Of a stretch of 64,000 nt of DNA, positions 21,090 to 31,539 are shown piece by piece (position 1 is the stretch's first letter; every line of letters begins with the position of its first letter). The DNA comes from Pseudomonas gingeri (GTDB lineage: Bacteria; Pseudomonadota; Gammaproteobacteria; Pseudomonadales; Pseudomonadaceae). A program made the position numbers and the translations under genes. The notes beneath the pieces are model-generated. The model saw only the letters and a list, made by a program, of their open reading frames with translations. It was not told the origin of the DNA and made no database searches. The DNA lies in the NCBI RefSeq assembly GCF_013386115.1, contig NZ_JACAOR010000013.1, positions 124,001-188,000 on the forward strand, written 5' to 3'.

Positions 21090-21177
21090 TTGCAGGAGCG
21101 AGCAGGCGGGCTCGCACAATTGTGGATCGCGACTTGCCCGGGCGGCTTTCGCACACCCGGGCAACCCGCTCCTACAA
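21090..21177. repeat. REP-like palindromic stretch between ompR and envZ
   Basis: TTGCAGGAGCG at the left and CGCTCCTACAAATC at the right are inverted, with inner hairpins GCGAGC...GCTCGC (21098-21115) and CCCGGG...CCCGGG. It fills most of the 114-nt gap between the ompR stop and the envZ start codon, unusual for an operon in which these genes commonly abut or overlap. Confidence 0.6.
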
Positions 21178-21185
21178 ATCACCGG

Positions 21186-21926
21186 TCACTTGGTTGCAGC
21201 GCCATCCGGCACGAACACATAACCCACGCCCCAGACGGTCTGGATATAGCGCGGCTTCGACGGGTCCGGTTCGATCATGCGGCGCAGACGGGAAATCTGC
21301 ACATCGATGGAACGCTCCAGCGCATCCCATTCCCGCCCACGGGCCAGGTTCATCAGCTTGTCGCGGGTCAGCGGCTCGCGGGCATGCATCACCAGGGCCT
21401 TGAGCACGGCGAATTCGCCGGTGGTGAGCATGTGCACTTCGTCGCCGCGCTTGAGTTCGCGGGTGGCGAGGGACAGCTCGTAGTCGCCGAAGGTGACGCT
21501 CTCATCTTCGCTGCCCGGAGCGCCCGGAACCGGAGCCGCCTGACGCCGCAGCACGGCCTTGACCCGCGCCATCAGTTCGTCGGGGTTGAACGGCTTGGCC
21601 AGGTAATCGTCGGCACCCAGTTCCAGGCCCTTGATCCGGCTCAGCTCGTCGCCCTTGGCGGTCAGCATGATGATCGGCACCTGGTTGTTCGCCGCGCGCA
21701 GGCGACGGCAGGCCGTCAGGCCGTCTTCGCCAGGCAGCATCAGGTCGAGGACCACCAGATTGAACACTTCACGCGCCAGCAGACGGTCCATTTGCTCGGT
21801 GTTGGCCACCGCGCGGGCACGATAGCCCTTGCTGGTGAAAAAACGTTCCAGCAGGCTGCTCAGCCCCGGATCGTCATCCACGATGAGAATTTTTTCGCCT
21901 TCAGCAGTTTGTGCAGTGCTGCTCAT
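21186..21926 (-). CDS. ompR: Response regulator OmpR/AmgR
   Basis: A 246-residue regulator. Receiver domain: acidic pocket DDD (residues 17-19), phospho-acceptor D61 (LVVLDLMLPGEDG), T/S and K at IMLTAKGDE. The C-terminal winged helix (ELSLATRELKRGDE, RGREWDALERSIDVQISRLR) is of OmpR/PhoB type. The gene precedes envZ on the same strand with a REP-containing gap. Confidence 0.95.
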   Translation of the reverse strand: MSSTAQTAEGEKILIVDDDPGLSSLLERFFTSKGYRARAVANTEQMDRLLAREVFNLVVLDLMLPGEDGLTACRRLRAANNQVPIIMLTAKGDELSRIKGLELGADDYLAKPFNPDELMARVKAVLRRQAAPVPGAPGSEDESVTFGDYELSLATRELKRGDEVHMLTTGEFAVLKALVMHAREPLTRDKLMNLARGREWDALERSIDVQISRLRRMIEPDPSKPRYIQTVWGVGYVFVPDGAATK

Positions 21927-22261
21927 GGGTTGCTCCTTTGATCTCGGCGCGCATTATGGGGCCAGCGACCGTTATACGTATCCTGTGCATTGTTAGCAGA
22001 TTTTTCCTCGACTACCAGCAAACGCTGTTTTATGCCTACACGCGCACAATCCCCCCAAGCCCGGAACGCTGGTTATAATGCCCCGCCTTCTGCGTCAGGC
22101 AACGTCTGATCATTGCTGTTCGATGCCATCTTTTTTTCAAAGGCTCACAGCAATGTGCTGATTTCACGGGTCACAAGGTGCGCCTTTTGATCCCAAACCA
22201 GGCTCGCCCGACAGGCCCAAAGGCCCGGCGTGCCTGATTTCACACTTTGTCAGGTGGTTTT
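21927..22261 (+). promoter_or_regulatory. Intergenic region with tex promoter
   Basis: This 335-nt gap separates divergent ompR and tex. A perfect -10 box TATAAT is at 22074-22079 (GGTTATAATGCC), with no good -35 and no extended -10. It would give a leader of about 180 nt before tex. The leader has a short T-run (22129-22137) and ends with AGGTGG before the tex start. I see no small ORF or known riboswitch there. Confidence 0.5.
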
Positions 22262-24586
22262 ATGGACAGCATCAACAGCCGCATCGCCGAAGAACTCGGC
22301 GTACGCCCACAACAGGTCGAAGCGGCCGTCGCTCTACTGGATGAAGGTTCTACCGTACCTTTCATCGCGCGCTACCGTAAGGAAGTGACCGGCAGCCTGG
22401 ATGACACCCAGCTGCGGCACCTGGAAGAGCGCCTGCGCTACCTGCGAGAACTCGACGAGCGGCGCATCAGCATCCTCGCCAGCATCGAGGAGCAGGGCAA
22501 GCTGACCCCGGAACTCGCTCGCGACATCAAGCTCGCCGACACCAAGACCCGCCTCGAAGACTTGTACCTGCCTTATAAGCAGAAGCGCCGCACCAAGGGC
22601 CAGATCGCCCTGGAAGCCGGTCTCGGCGAGTTGGCGGACGGCCTGTTCAACGATCCGTCGCTGACCCCGGAAAGCGAAGCCGCGCGCTTCGTCAACGCGG
22701 AAAAAGGCGTCGCCGACACCAAGGCGGCCCTCGAAGGCGCCAAGTACATCCTGATGGAGCGCTTCGCCGAAGACGCCAGCCTGCTGGACAAGCTGCGCAA
22801 CTACCTCAAGCAGGAAGCCACCCTCAGTGCCCGCGTGATCGCCGGCAAGGAAGAAGAAGGCGCCAAGTTCCGCGACTACTTCGAACACGACGAACCGCTC
22901 AAGAGCATGCCGTCGCACCGCGCCCTGGCGATTTTCCGTGGCCGCAACGAAGGCATCCTCAGCTCGGCACTGAAAGTCGGCGACGAACTGCCCGGCACCA
23001 TGCATCCGTGCGAAGGCATGATCGGCCAGCAGTTCGGCATCCAGAACCAGAACCGCCCTGCCGACAAATGGCTCGGCGAAGTGGTGCGCTGGACCTGGAA
23101 GGTCAAGCTCTACACCCACCTGGAAACCGACCTGCTGGGCGAGTTGCGCGACGGCGCGGAAACCGAGGCGATCAACGTGTTCGCCCACAACCTGCATGAC
23201 CTGCTGCTGGCCGCCCCGGCCGGCCCGCGCGCGACCCTGGGTCTGGACCCGGGCCTGCGTACCGGCTGCAAGGTCGCGGTGGTGGACGCCACCGGCAAGC
23301 TGCTGGACCACGCCACGGTCTACCCGCACGTGCCGCACAACAAGTGGGACCAGACCCTGGCCGTCCTCGCCGCGCTGTGCGCCAAGCACTCGGTGGACCT
23401 GATCGCCATCGGCAACGGCACCGCCAGCCGTGAAACCGACAAGCTGGCCGCCGAACTGATCAAGAAATACCCGGCCATGAAAATGACCAAGGTCATGGTC
23501 TCCGAGGCCGGCGCATCGGTGTACTCGGCCTCGGAGCTGGCGTCCAAGGAGTTCCCGGACCTCGACGTATCGATCCGGGGCGCGGTGTCCATCGCTCGCC
23601 GCCTGCAGGACCCGCTGGCCGAACTGGTGAAGATCGATCCGAAATCCATCGGTGTCGGCCAATACCAGCACGACGTGTCGCAGCTGAAACTGGCGCGCGG
23701 CCTCGACGCGGTGGTGGAAGACTGCGTGAACGCCGTCGGCGTCGACGTGAATACCGCCTCGGTGGCGCTGCTGGCACGGATCTCCGGCCTGAACACCACC
23801 CTGGCGCAGAACATCGTCAACCATCGCGACGAGAACGGTGCCTTCAAGACCCGCGCCGCGCTGAAGAAAGTCGCGCGCCTGGGCGAAAAGACCTTCGAGC
23901 AGGCCGCCGGCTTCCTTCGTGTGATGAACGGCGACAACCCGCTGGACTCGTCCGCCGTGCACCCGGAAGCCTATCCGCTGGTACAGCGCATCGCCGCCGA
24001 AACCGACCGTGATATCCGCTCGCTGATCGGCGACGCCAGCTTCCTCAAGCGCCTGGACCCGAAAAAGTACACCGACGAGACCTTCGGCCTGCCGACCGTC
24101 ACCGATATCCTTCAGGAACTGGAGAAACCGGGTCGCGACCCACGTCCCGAGTTCAAGACCGCCGAGTTCCAGGACGGTGTCGAGGACCTCAAGGACCTCG
24201 AACTGGGGATGATCCTCGAAGGCGTGGTGACCAACGTGACCAACTTCGGTGCCTTCGTCGATATCGGCGTCCACCAGGACGGCCTGGTGCACATTTCGGC
24301 GCTGTCCGAGAAGTTCATCAAGGACCCGCGTGAAGCGGTGAAGGCCGGTGACGTGGTCAAGGTGAAAGTCATGGAAGTCGACATCCCGCGCAAACGCGTC
24401 GGCCTGTCGATGCGCATGAGCGATACCCCGGGCGAGAAGATCGACGGCGCCCGCGGCTCGCGTCCGGGCTCGGCCCCGCGCCAGTCGCAGAACAACGCCC
24501 CGCGCAAGGAAACCGCGGCCCCGGCACCGAGCAACAATGCCATGGCCTCGCTGTTCGCCAACGCCAAGCAGTTGAAGAAACGCTAA
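22262..24586 (+). CDS. tex: Transcription accessory protein Tex
   Basis: A 774-residue Tex. The N-terminal helical region starts [20 protein letters not shown]; the YqgF/RuvC-like domain shows [18 protein letters not shown]; helix-hairpin-helix units follow ([36 protein letters not shown]); the C-terminal S1 RNA-binding domain is at [21 protein letters not shown] set the start at the ATG 22262 ([11 protein letters not shown]), preceded by AGGTGG, not the 22247 frame start. Its stop overlaps the next ATG (TAATG). Tex supports transcription elongation and stress tolerance. Confidence 0.96.
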   Translation: MDSINSRIAEELGVRPQQVEAAVALLDEGSTVPFIARYRKEVTGSLDDTQLRHLEERLRYLRELDERRISILASIEEQGKLTPELARDIKLADTKTRLEDLYLPYKQKRRTKGQIALEAGLGELADGLFNDPSLTPESEAARFVNAEKGVADTKAALEGAKYILMERFAEDASLLDKLRNYLKQEATLSARVIAGKEEEGAKFRDYFEHDEPLKSMPSHRALAIFRGRNEGILSSALKVGDELPGTMHPCEGMIGQQFGIQNQNRPADKWLGEVVRWTWKVKLYTHLETDLLGELRDGAETEAINVFAHNLHDLLLAAPAGPRATLGLDPGLRTGCKVAVVDATGKLLDHATVYPHVPHNKWDQTLAVLAALCAKHSVDLIAIGNGTASRETDKLAAELIKKYPAMKMTKVMVSEAGASVYSASELASKEFPDLDVSIRGAVSIARRLQDPLAELVKIDPKSIGVGQYQHDVSQLKLARGLDAVVEDCVNAVGVDVNTASVALLARISGLNTTLAQNIVNHRDENGAFKTRAALKKVARLGEKTFEQAAGFLRVMNGDNPLDSSAVHPEAYPLVQRIAAETDRDIRSLIGDASFLKRLDPKKYTDETFGLPTVTDILQELEKPGRDPRPEFKTAEFQDGVEDLKDLELGMILEGVVTNVTNFGAFVDIGVHQDGLVHISALSEKFIKDPREAVKAGDVVKVKVMEVDIPRKRVGLSMRMSDTPGEKIDGARGSRPGSAPRQSQNNAPRKETAAPAPSNNAMASLFANAKQLKKR

Positions 24587-24969
24587 TGGAAATCCCTGAC
24601 GGCCTTACCCAGAGCGCCTTCAGCGAGTTGATCGGCTGCCGCCTGCAACGCCTCGACAGCGGCGTTGCGGAGGTGGCCCTGTCGCTGACTCCGCAACTGC
24701 GCAATCGCGGCAACGTGTTGCATGGCGGCGCGCTGTTCAGCCTGGTGGATATCACCATGGGCCTGGCCTGTTCGGCGACCCATGGCTTCGACCAGCGCAG
24801 CGTGACCATCGAGTGCAAGATCAACTACATGCGGGCGGTGGCCGAAGGCGATGTGCTGTGCATCGCCACCGTCATCCACCCCGGGCGCCGCACCCTGGTG
24901 GTCGAGGCCGAAGTGCGCCAGGGCGACAAACTTGTCGCGAAAGCACAAGGCACGTTCGCTGTTCTCTAG
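24586..24969 (+). CDS. PaaI-family hotdog thioesterase
   Basis: A 127-residue hotdog-fold thioesterase. VLHGGALFSLVDITMGLACS carries the HGG motif of the PaaI family, and RRTLVVEAEVRQGDKLVAKAQGTF is the typical central strands. Its ATG overlaps the tex stop by one base, so the two are a unit. Substrate: aromatic or fatty acyl-CoA, not determinable here. Confidence 0.9.
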   Translation: MEIPDGLTQSAFSELIGCRLQRLDSGVAEVALSLTPQLRNRGNVLHGGALFSLVDITMGLACSATHGFDQRSVTIECKINYMRAVAEGDVLCIATVIHPGRRTLVVEAEVRQGDKLVAKAQGTFAVL

Positions 24970-25169
24970 CTGTCCCGTCTCGATTTGGGTTAATTTCGGC
25001 ACTGCGAATGCGGTGTCGGAATTTTCCGTCGGCATCACATCCGACTCAGGGACGAAGTATCGGCGTTTTCTGACATTTACCAGGCGACAACGCCAGTTCT
25101 CAACTTCACCCTTGTAGACCGTCTTGCCCACCCCCATATTGGGGCGACTGACGCGTGAAGGAATCCAAC

Positions 25170-26753
25170 TTGAGCGAACTTCTCAACCGCCGCCTGGCTC
25201 TGCTCGGCGAGCGCGCCCACCTCTCCCTGCTCGAAGAGTGCCTGCACGGCATCGAGCGCGAATGCCTGCGCGTCACCGGCGAAGCCCGCCTGGCGCAGAC
25301 ACCGCATCCGGAAGAGCTGGGTGCCGCACTGACCAACGAGCAAATCACCACGGACTACTCCGAGTCGCTGCTGGAGTTCATCACTCCGGCCCTGCCCGAC
25401 CCGGCCGACACCCTGGAAAGCCTGGACAAGATCCATCGCTTTGCCTACAGCAAGCTCGGCAACGAGTACCTGTGGAGCCCGTCGATGCCCTGCCCGCTGC
25501 CGGCCGAGGAAGATATTCCGATCGCCTACTACGGCACCTCGAATATCGGCAAGCTCAAGTATGTGTACCGCCAGGGCCTGGCCCTGCGCTACGGCAAGAC
25601 CATGCAGTGCATTGCCGGAATCCACTACAACTTCTCGCTGCCGGAAAAACTCTGGCCGGTGCTCAAGCAGGCCGAAGGTTTTGTCGGCACGGACCGCGAC
25701 TACCAGTCGCTGGCCTATATCGCGCTGATCCGTAACTTCCGCCGCTACAGCTGGCTGCTGATGTACCTGTTCGGTGCTTCGCCGGCCCTGGACGCGGGCT
25801 TCCTGCGCGGTCGCTCGCATTCGCTGGAACAGTTCGACGCCGACACGCTGTACCTGCCCTACGCCACCAGCCTGCGCATGAGCGACCTGGGTTACCAGAG
25901 CAACGCCCAGGCCGGCCTGACGCCGTGCTACAACGACCTGAGCAGCTACACCGACAGCCTGCGCAAGGCGGTGGCGACGCCCTACGCGCCATATGTCGAG
26001 ATCGGCACGCACAAGGACGGTGAGTGGGTCCAGCTCAACACCAACATCCTGCAGATCGAAAACGAGTATTACTCCAACATCCGCCCGAAACGCGTGACCT
26101 ACACCGGCGAGCGGCCTATCCAGGCGCTGATGGCCCGTGGCGTGCAGTATGTCGAGGCGCGCTGCCTGGACATCAACCCGTTCCTGCCGACCGGCATCGA
26201 CCTGACCGAGGCGCGCTTCCTCGATGCGTTCCTGCTGTATTGCGCGCTGAATGACAGCCCGCTGTTCGAAAGCAACGAGTGCAACAATGCCACTTCGAAC
26301 TTCCTCACCGTGGTGAAGGAAGGCCGGCGTCCGGGCCTGCAATTGCAGCGTCGGGGCCAGGCGGTGGACATGAAGGAATGGGCCACCGAATTGCTCGAGC
26401 AGATTGCTCCGTTGTCGGCGTTGCTCGACCGCAGCCATGGCGGCGATGGTCACAGCAAGTCCCTGGACGAGCAAATGGCGAAGGTCCGCGATTCGTCCCT
26501 GACGCCGTCGGCCCAGGTGCTGGCGAGCATGACCCAGCACAAGGAAAGCTTTGCCCAGTTCTCCATGCGCCAGAGCCTGGCCCATGCCGAGTACTTCCGC
26601 AGCCAGCCGCTGGCCAAGGACGAACAGGCCGCTTTCGAAGAAAGCGCGCGCCAGTCGCTGGTCCAGCAACTGGAGCTGGAGCAGAACGAAGTGGGTGATT
26701 TCGACGTGTTTGTCGGGTCGTACCAGGCGAGCATCCTGTCGATCAGCAACTGA
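25170..26753 (+). CDS. gshA: Glutamate-cysteine ligase
   Basis: A 527-residue class I gamma-glutamylcysteine synthetase, the first step of glutathione synthesis. Features: [10 protein letters not shown] near the N-terminus (ATP and glutamate site), [22 protein letters not shown], and [10 protein letters not shown] chose the TTG start at 25170, because AAGGAATCC lies at the right distance and it yields the family N-terminus (M)[12 protein letters not shown]; a GTG 15 nt upstream also lies in frame. The gap of 200 nt to the thioesterase gene may hold its promoter. Confidence 0.95.
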   Translation: MSELLNRRLALLGERAHLSLLEECLHGIERECLRVTGEARLAQTPHPEELGAALTNEQITTDYSESLLEFITPALPDPADTLESLDKIHRFAYSKLGNEYLWSPSMPCPLPAEEDIPIAYYGTSNIGKLKYVYRQGLALRYGKTMQCIAGIHYNFSLPEKLWPVLKQAEGFVGTDRDYQSLAYIALIRNFRRYSWLLMYLFGASPALDAGFLRGRSHSLEQFDADTLYLPYATSLRMSDLGYQSNAQAGLTPCYNDLSSYTDSLRKAVATPYAPYVEIGTHKDGEWVQLNTNILQIENEYYSNIRPKRVTYTGERPIQALMARGVQYVEARCLDINPFLPTGIDLTEARFLDAFLLYCALNDSPLFESNECNNATSNFLTVVKEGRRPGLQLQRRGQAVDMKEWATELLEQIAPLSALLDRSHGGDGHSKSLDEQMAKVRDSSLTPSAQVLASMTQHKESFAQFSMRQSLAHAEYFRSQPLAKDEQAAFEESARQSLVQQLELEQNEVGDFDVFVGSYQASILSISN

Positions 26754-26774
26754 GGCGGCGCCTGTACTGACGCC

Positions 26775-27013
26775 TTCGCCGGCAAGCCGGCTCCCACAGG
26801 ACTTCGTCGACCACGCATGCGTGGCCGACCCCGAATCCTTGTAGGAGCTGGCTTGCCAGCGAAGAGGCCCTCAAGCGCCCCAGAGCCCCAAGACCCAACC
26901 ACCTCCCAAAGGACTTCGTCGGCCACACATCAGTGGCCGAGCCCGAATCCTTGTGGGAGCTGGCTTGCCAGCGAAGAGGCCCTGGAGCGACCCAAAGCCC
27001 CGCAGACCCAACC
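26775..27013. repeat. REP cluster with a 112-bp direct duplication
   Basis: A single REP half (GCCGGCAAGCCGGCTCCCAC, 26780s) is followed by two direct copies of a unit beginning GGACTTCGTCG(A/G)CCAC and containing TGGGAGCTGGCTTGCCAGCG, starting at 26799 and 26911 with a period of 112 nt and about 85-90% visible identity. The region fills the gap between the convergent gshA and argA. Confidence 0.85.
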
Positions 27014-27024
27014 GGCTCTGAAGC

Positions 27025-28323
27025 TCAGAGGGCCTTTTCGAAGATCTTCGAATTACGCTGGTAGTTGTACAACGACGCCCGCGCGCTCGGCAGGCGCTCG
27101 ACGCTGCTCGGCACAAATCCGCGCTCACGGAACCAGTGGGCGGTACGGGTCGTCAGGACAAACAGGGTCTTCAGGCCCTGGGCCCGGGCCCGGGTCTCGA
27201 TACGCTCCAGCAGTTCGTCCCCGCGCCCGCCATGACGGTACTCCGGGTTCACCGCCAGGCACGCCAGCTCACCGGCATCCGAATCGGCGATCTGGTACAG
27301 CGCCGCACAGGCGATGATCATCCCTTCACGCTCGACCACGCTGAACTGCTCGATCTCGCGCTCCAGCACTTCCCGCGAACGCCGCACCAGGATGCCCTGT
27401 TCTTCCAGCGGACTGATCAGGTCGAGCAGGCCGCCGACATCTTCGATCGCCGCTTCGCGCACCAGCTCGAACTGCTCCTGGGCCACCAGCGTACCGCCAC
27501 CATCGCGGGTGAACAGTTCGGTCAACAGCGCGCCGTCTTCGGCATAACTGACGATATGGCTGCGAGCCACGCCGCCACGGCAGGCTTCGGCCGCCGCGTC
27601 GAGCAACTCGGCCTGGTAATCGCTGCCCAGGCGCTGCAGGTGCGCCGGCACCTGCTGTGGGCGCAACTCGCGGACCAGACGACCATGTTCATCGATCAGG
27701 CCGTGATCGGCGCCGAACAACAGGAGTTTTTCCGCCCCCAGGTCGATGGCGGCGCGGGTCGCGACGTCTTCGCAGGCAAGATTGAAGATTTCCCCGGTGG
27801 GCGAGTAGCCCAGCGGCGACAACAGCACGATGGAGCGTTCGTCCAAGAGGCGGTTGATGCCCCGGCGGTCGACCCGGCGCACCTCGCCGGTGTGGTGATA
27901 GTCGACCCCTTCCAGCACGCCGATCGGCCGCGCCGTCACCAGGTTGCCGCTGGCGACCCGCAACCGCGAACCCTGCATCGGCGAGGCGGCCATGTCCATG
28001 GACAGGCGCGCTTCAATGGCGATCCGCAGATAGCCGACCGCGTCGATCACGCACTCCAGGGTGGCGGCATCGGTAATGCGCATGCCGTGATGGTAATGCG
28101 GGGTCAGGCCACGGGCCGCCAGGCGGCTTTCGATCTGCGGGCGCGAACCGTGGACCAGCACCAGGCGCACGCCCAGGCTGTGGAGCAGCACCAGGTCATG
28201 GACGATATTGCCGAAGTTGGGGTGCTCGACACCGTCACCGGGCAGCATGACGACAAAGGTGCAATCGCGGTGGGCGTTGATATAGGGAGACGCATGGCGA
28301 AGCCAGTTTACGTATTCGGGCAT
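27025..28323 (-). CDS. argA: Amino-acid N-acetyltransferase (N-acetylglutamate synthase)
   Basis: A 432-residue ArgA. The N-terminal half is the carbamate/amino-acid kinase-like domain (LLHSLGVRLVLVHGSRPQIE, LLSPLGYSPTGEIFNL), and the C-terminal GNAT domain has LACLAVNPEYRHGGRGDELL and RTAHWFRERGF. The start at 28323 (MPEYVNWLRH) matches the classical family start and length; an upstream in-frame ATG is at 28380. Arginine feedback inhibition is expected through the kinase-like domain. argE lies just upstream on the same strand (gap 139 nt). Confidence 0.95.
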   Translation of the reverse strand: MPEYVNWLRHASPYINAHRDCTFVVMLPGDGVEHPNFGNIVHDLVLLHSLGVRLVLVHGSRPQIESRLAARGLTPHYHHGMRITDAATLECVIDAVGYLRIAIEARLSMDMAASPMQGSRLRVASGNLVTARPIGVLEGVDYHHTGEVRRVDRRGINRLLDERSIVLLSPLGYSPTGEIFNLACEDVATRAAIDLGAEKLLLFGADHGLIDEHGRLVRELRPQQVPAHLQRLGSDYQAELLDAAAEACRGGVARSHIVSYAEDGALLTELFTRDGGGTLVAQEQFELVREAAIEDVGGLLDLISPLEEQGILVRRSREVLEREIEQFSVVEREGMIIACAALYQIADSDAGELACLAVNPEYRHGGRGDELLERIETRARAQGLKTLFVLTTRTAHWFRERGFVPSSVERLPSARASLYNYQRNSKIFEKAL

Positions 28324-28462
28324 GACCTGAACCTGTATAAAAAACAGCCAATAAAAAGTGGGTGCAACATGAAAACGCACAACGGGCTGTTGGTTATCGT
28401 CGGAACAGGCTTGGCGACACGCGGGCTCTCCTTAATCGGTAACGGATGGTCTGGCCTGGCAT

Positions 28463-29623
28463 TTAACGCAAGGTCGGGGCCGGGCTCAAGCAATAATGTT
28501 CAATCAGTTCACGCAGTAACGCCACGGTAGGCTGCAAACGTGACATTTCGAGGTATTCCCCCGGTTGATGCGCACACGCGATATCGCCAGGGCCGAGTAC
28601 CAGGGTCTCGCAGCCAAGGCGCTGAAGATAAGGCGCTTCGGTGCCGAACGCCACTGCTTGTGCACGATGGCCGGTGAGTTTTTCGGCGATGCGCACCAGT
28701 TCGGCATCCGCCACCTGTTCGAAGGGCGGCACCTCGGGGAACAACGGCGCATAGTCGATCCGGACCTGGTGCAGTTCCGCCAGGGGTTCGAGCTTGGCGC
28801 GGATCGCCGCACGCAGCACGCCTGGGTCCATGCCAGGCAGCGGCCGCAGGTCGAACTCCAGGGAACATTGGCCGCAGATGCGGTTGGGGTTGTCGCCGCC
28901 ATGGATACAGCCGAAGTTCAGGGTCGGCTGGGGCACGCTGAACTGCGGGTTGTTGTACTCGCGCTGCCACTGCCAGCGCAGGCCCTTGAGCTCGCCGATC
29001 GCATCGTGCATGGCTTCGAGGGCGCTGTGCCCCAGGCTTGGATCCGACGAATGGCCACTGCGCCCGAGGATTTCGATGCGCTCCATCATCACGCCCTTGT
29101 GCAGGCGGATCGGCTTGAGCCCGGTCGGTTCGCCGATCACCGCCGCGCGCCCCAGCGGCCGCCCGGCCTCGGCCAGCGCGCGGGCACCGGACATCGAGCT
29201 TTCTTCGTCGCAGGTGGCCAGGATCAGCAACGGCTGCTTGAACGGCTGGTCGAGCAACGGCTTGACCGCCTCGATGGCCAGGGCAAAAAAACCCTTCATG
29301 TCGCAACTGCCCAGGCCGACCCAGCGGCCGTCGACCTCGGTCAGTTTCAGCGGGTCGGTCTGCCACAGCGCCTCGTCGAACGGCACGGTATCGCTGTGCC
29401 CGGCCAGCACCAGCCCGCCGGGACCGCTGCCGAAGCTGGCCAGCAGATTGAATTTGCCGGGGCTGACCGGCTGGATATCGCAGCTGAAGCCCAGGTCGCC
29501 GAGCCATCCCGCCAGCAGGTCGATCACCGGCCGGTTGCTCTGGTCCAGGTTCGGCTGGGTACAACTGACGGAGGGAACTGCGATCAGGGCAGCGAATTGA
29601 TCTTTCATCGACGGCAAAAGCAT
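28463..29623 (-). CDS. argE: Acetylornithine deacetylase
   Basis: A 386-residue M20-type metallohydrolase that frees ornithine from N-acetylornithine. Metal-site motifs are readable: VLAGHSDTVPF (His, Asp), GSCDMKGFFAL (bridging Asp), TCDEESSMSGARAL (catalytic Glu), and EPTGL. The start at 29623 follows AAGGAG. It precedes argA on the same strand, so both may be co-transcribed for arginine synthesis. The family also contains succinyl-diaminopimelate desuccinylases, but neighbourhood and the sequence favour ArgE. Confidence 0.92.
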   Translation of the reverse strand: MLLPSMKDQFAALIAVPSVSCTQPNLDQSNRPVIDLLAGWLGDLGFSCDIQPVSPGKFNLLASFGSGPGGLVLAGHSDTVPFDEALWQTDPLKLTEVDGRWVGLGSCDMKGFFALAIEAVKPLLDQPFKQPLLILATCDEESSMSGARALAEAGRPLGRAAVIGEPTGLKPIRLHKGVMMERIEILGRSGHSSDPSLGHSALEAMHDAIGELKGLRWQWQREYNNPQFSVPQPTLNFGCIHGGDNPNRICGQCSLEFDLRPLPGMDPGVLRAAIRAKLEPLAELHQVRIDYAPLFPEVPPFEQVADAELVRIAEKLTGHRAQAVAFGTEAPYLQRLGCETLVLGPGDIACAHQPGEYLEMSRLQPTVALLRELIEHYCLSPAPTLR

Positions 29624-29683
29624 ACACTTGCTCCTTGTTCACAGGACGGCCCCTGCTGCACGCCTCCAGGCCTCACGCCATCC

Positions 29684-29770
29684 TGTGGGAGCCCGGCTTG
29701 CCGGCGACGACGTCTTCAAGGACAACGCATGGCATGACGGCCTCATCGCCGGCAAGCCGGACTCCTGCAA
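29684..29770. repeat. REP inverted pair upstream of the CYTH-CHAD gene
   Basis: TGTGGGAGCCCGGCTTGCCG and CGGCAAGCCGGACTCCTGCA face each other across about 55 nt. The rest of the 319-nt gap (29624-29942) contains only this doublet and presumably the divergent promoters. Confidence 0.8.
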
Positions 29771-29942
29771 GGATCGCGTGGATTTCGAAATCGATCGGCA
29801 TCCGGGCGATGCCCCATCATAGAGCCATCCAACGCCCGGAATAAACCGCCGCGACGCGTGCGACCCGCTTGTCCTGTACACTGCACGGCCTAGGCAGCCA
29901 CCCTTTTCCCCGGCTGCGCTCCCGATCCTGGATTTTCCGGCC

Positions 29943-31310
29943 ATGCAGAAAGAAACCGAAATCAAACTCCGCGTCAGCCGCGAAACCCTCGCCGCCTTGC
30001 GCGAGCACCCGCTTTTGAAGAAGCGTAACAAAAGTGGCTGGGAACGTCGCGAGCTGACGAATCAGTATTTCGACACCCCCGAGCGCGACCTGGCCAAGGC
30101 CAAGGTCGCCCTGCGCCTGCGCCGTGACGGCGAAGAAGTGATCCAGACCCTCAAGACCCGCGGCCAGAGCGTCGCCGGTCTGTCGGAACGCAACGAGTAC
30201 GACTGGCACCTGCCCAAGGCCAAGCTCGATGTGAAGAAGCTCGACGGCGAATGCTGGCCAGCAGCACTGGCCGAGCTGGACAAGAAGACCCTGAAGCCGA
30301 TCTTCACCACCGATTTCGTCCGCGAACGGGCAGAAATCGCCTGGGGGCGCGGCAAGTCCAAGGTGGTGATCGAAGCCGCTCTGGACCTGGGCTTCGTTGT
30401 CGCCGGCAAGCAGAAGGAAGAAATCTGCGAGCTGGAACTGGAATTGCGCGAAGGCGAGCCGGCCGCCCTGCTGGAACTGGCTGCCGAGCTGGCCGAGAAG
30501 CTGGCACTGATGCCCTGCGACATCAGCAAGGCCGAGCGCGGCTATCGCCTGTTCGACGCCAACAGCTACTCCCTGAGCCTGCCGGCCCCGCAACTGACCG
30601 CCGAGATGCCGCTGGACGACGCCTTCGCCGCCCTGGCCTGGCATTTGCTCGGCAGCAGCCAGCGACTGGCCGAGCAATACCGCTTCAACGGCCACTGGCG
30701 CCTGCTGCAGGATTGGGTCGCGCAACTGATCGAATTGCGCGCCCTGGTCGGCAGCCTCGGCCAGGCCGCGCCACGGCAGGCGACCAGCGAGCTGCGCAGT
30801 GCCCTGGATGCGCTGCTGGAAGACTGGCGTCCGTTGCTCAACGCCGGTGCGGAAGACGAAGACGTGCGCAAGGCCGCGCCGGAACAGTTCCTCGAGGAGC
30901 TGGAAGACGTGCGCTGGGGCCTGTTCTCCCTGAACACCTCGCGCTGGTTGCTGGCCCGTAGCTGGGCGGCCGACCGTACCACCCGCGGCAACCGCCAGGG
31001 CGCGGCGCAGTTGCAGAACTGGCTGCCACGCCTGCTGGCCGAGGAAGCCGCTTCGTTGCAACTGGGACGCTACCAGCAGCAACCGGAAGATCTCGCCGAG
31101 CAACTGCCGCGCATCGAGCGGATCCAGGCCTGGCTGCACCTGGCCCGTGGCGTGCTGGACCTGCCGGACCTGGATCGCCTGTTCGGCGAACTGAACAAGC
31201 TGGCCCAACTGGCGGAACTGGATATCAGCGAAGAAGTCCTGGAAGCGCGGGTGCAGCAGGCGCTGACGGTGTTCCAGAGCCGTGCCTGGAAGACCTTGCT
31301 GCGCCTGTAA
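29943..31310 (+). CDS. CYTH-CHAD domain inorganic triphosphatase
   Basis: A 455-residue protein. The N-terminal CYTH domain begins with the ExExK signature (KETEIKLRV), then RYFDTP-like YFDTPERDLAK and LRLRRDGEE; charged tunnel residues continue to about 200. The C-terminal CHAD domain (helical, conserved His/Asp-rich; YRFNGHWRLLQDWV, LLEDWRPLLN) follows to the end. CYTH-CHAD proteins hydrolyse triphosphate or bind polyphosphate granules. Gene location next to the GspE-type ATPase gene is the ancestral order. Confidence 0.9.
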   Translation: MQKETEIKLRVSRETLAALREHPLLKKRNKSGWERRELTNQYFDTPERDLAKAKVALRLRRDGEEVIQTLKTRGQSVAGLSERNEYDWHLPKAKLDVKKLDGECWPAALAELDKKTLKPIFTTDFVRERAEIAWGRGKSKVVIEAALDLGFVVAGKQKEEICELELELREGEPAALLELAAELAEKLALMPCDISKAERGYRLFDANSYSLSLPAPQLTAEMPLDDAFAALAWHLLGSSQRLAEQYRFNGHWRLLQDWVAQLIELRALVGSLGQAAPRQATSELRSALDALLEDWRPLLNAGAEDEDVRKAAPEQFLEELEDVRWGLFSLNTSRWLLARSWAADRTTRGNRQGAAQLQNWLPRLLAEEAASLQLGRYQQQPEDLAEQLPRIERIQAWLHLARGVLDLPDLDRLFGELNKLAQLAELDISEEVLEARVQQALTVFQSRAWKTLLRL

Positions 31311-31539
31311 CCTCGCAACCTGCATGAGCCTGGCTGGCCAGCGCAGCTTCTGGCGGTGCTCAGAACCTCTGCGCGGGCAGGCCGGGATGCCGGCCGGGCC
31401 CCCGCTGAAAAAAATAGCAATCTTTGTCTTGGTATCGGACCAAACGTCAGGCAGCCTCGCGACTATTCTTTGCAATCCAGGGTCAGACAGGGACTACGTC
31501 TGAATCAATGGTTGCAAGACCGCCTGAATAGGAGCCCGC
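31311..31539 (+). other. Gap before the GspE-type gene
   Basis: A 229-nt gap. It contains the degraded REP half TGGCTGGCCAGCGCAGCTTC (31332 area) and, at its right end, a leader with TTGCAATCC and AGGAGCCCGC just before the ATG at 31540. No other element is seen. Confidence 0.4.

Noticed and set aside
22334-24292. A 652-codon minus-strand frame opposite tex.
   Set aside because: Antisense to a gene with complete Tex domains; Gln/Gly/Val-rich shadow composition.
27136-28530. A 464-codon + strand frame opposite argA.
   Set aside because: argA has motifs and correct length; the opposite frame has none.
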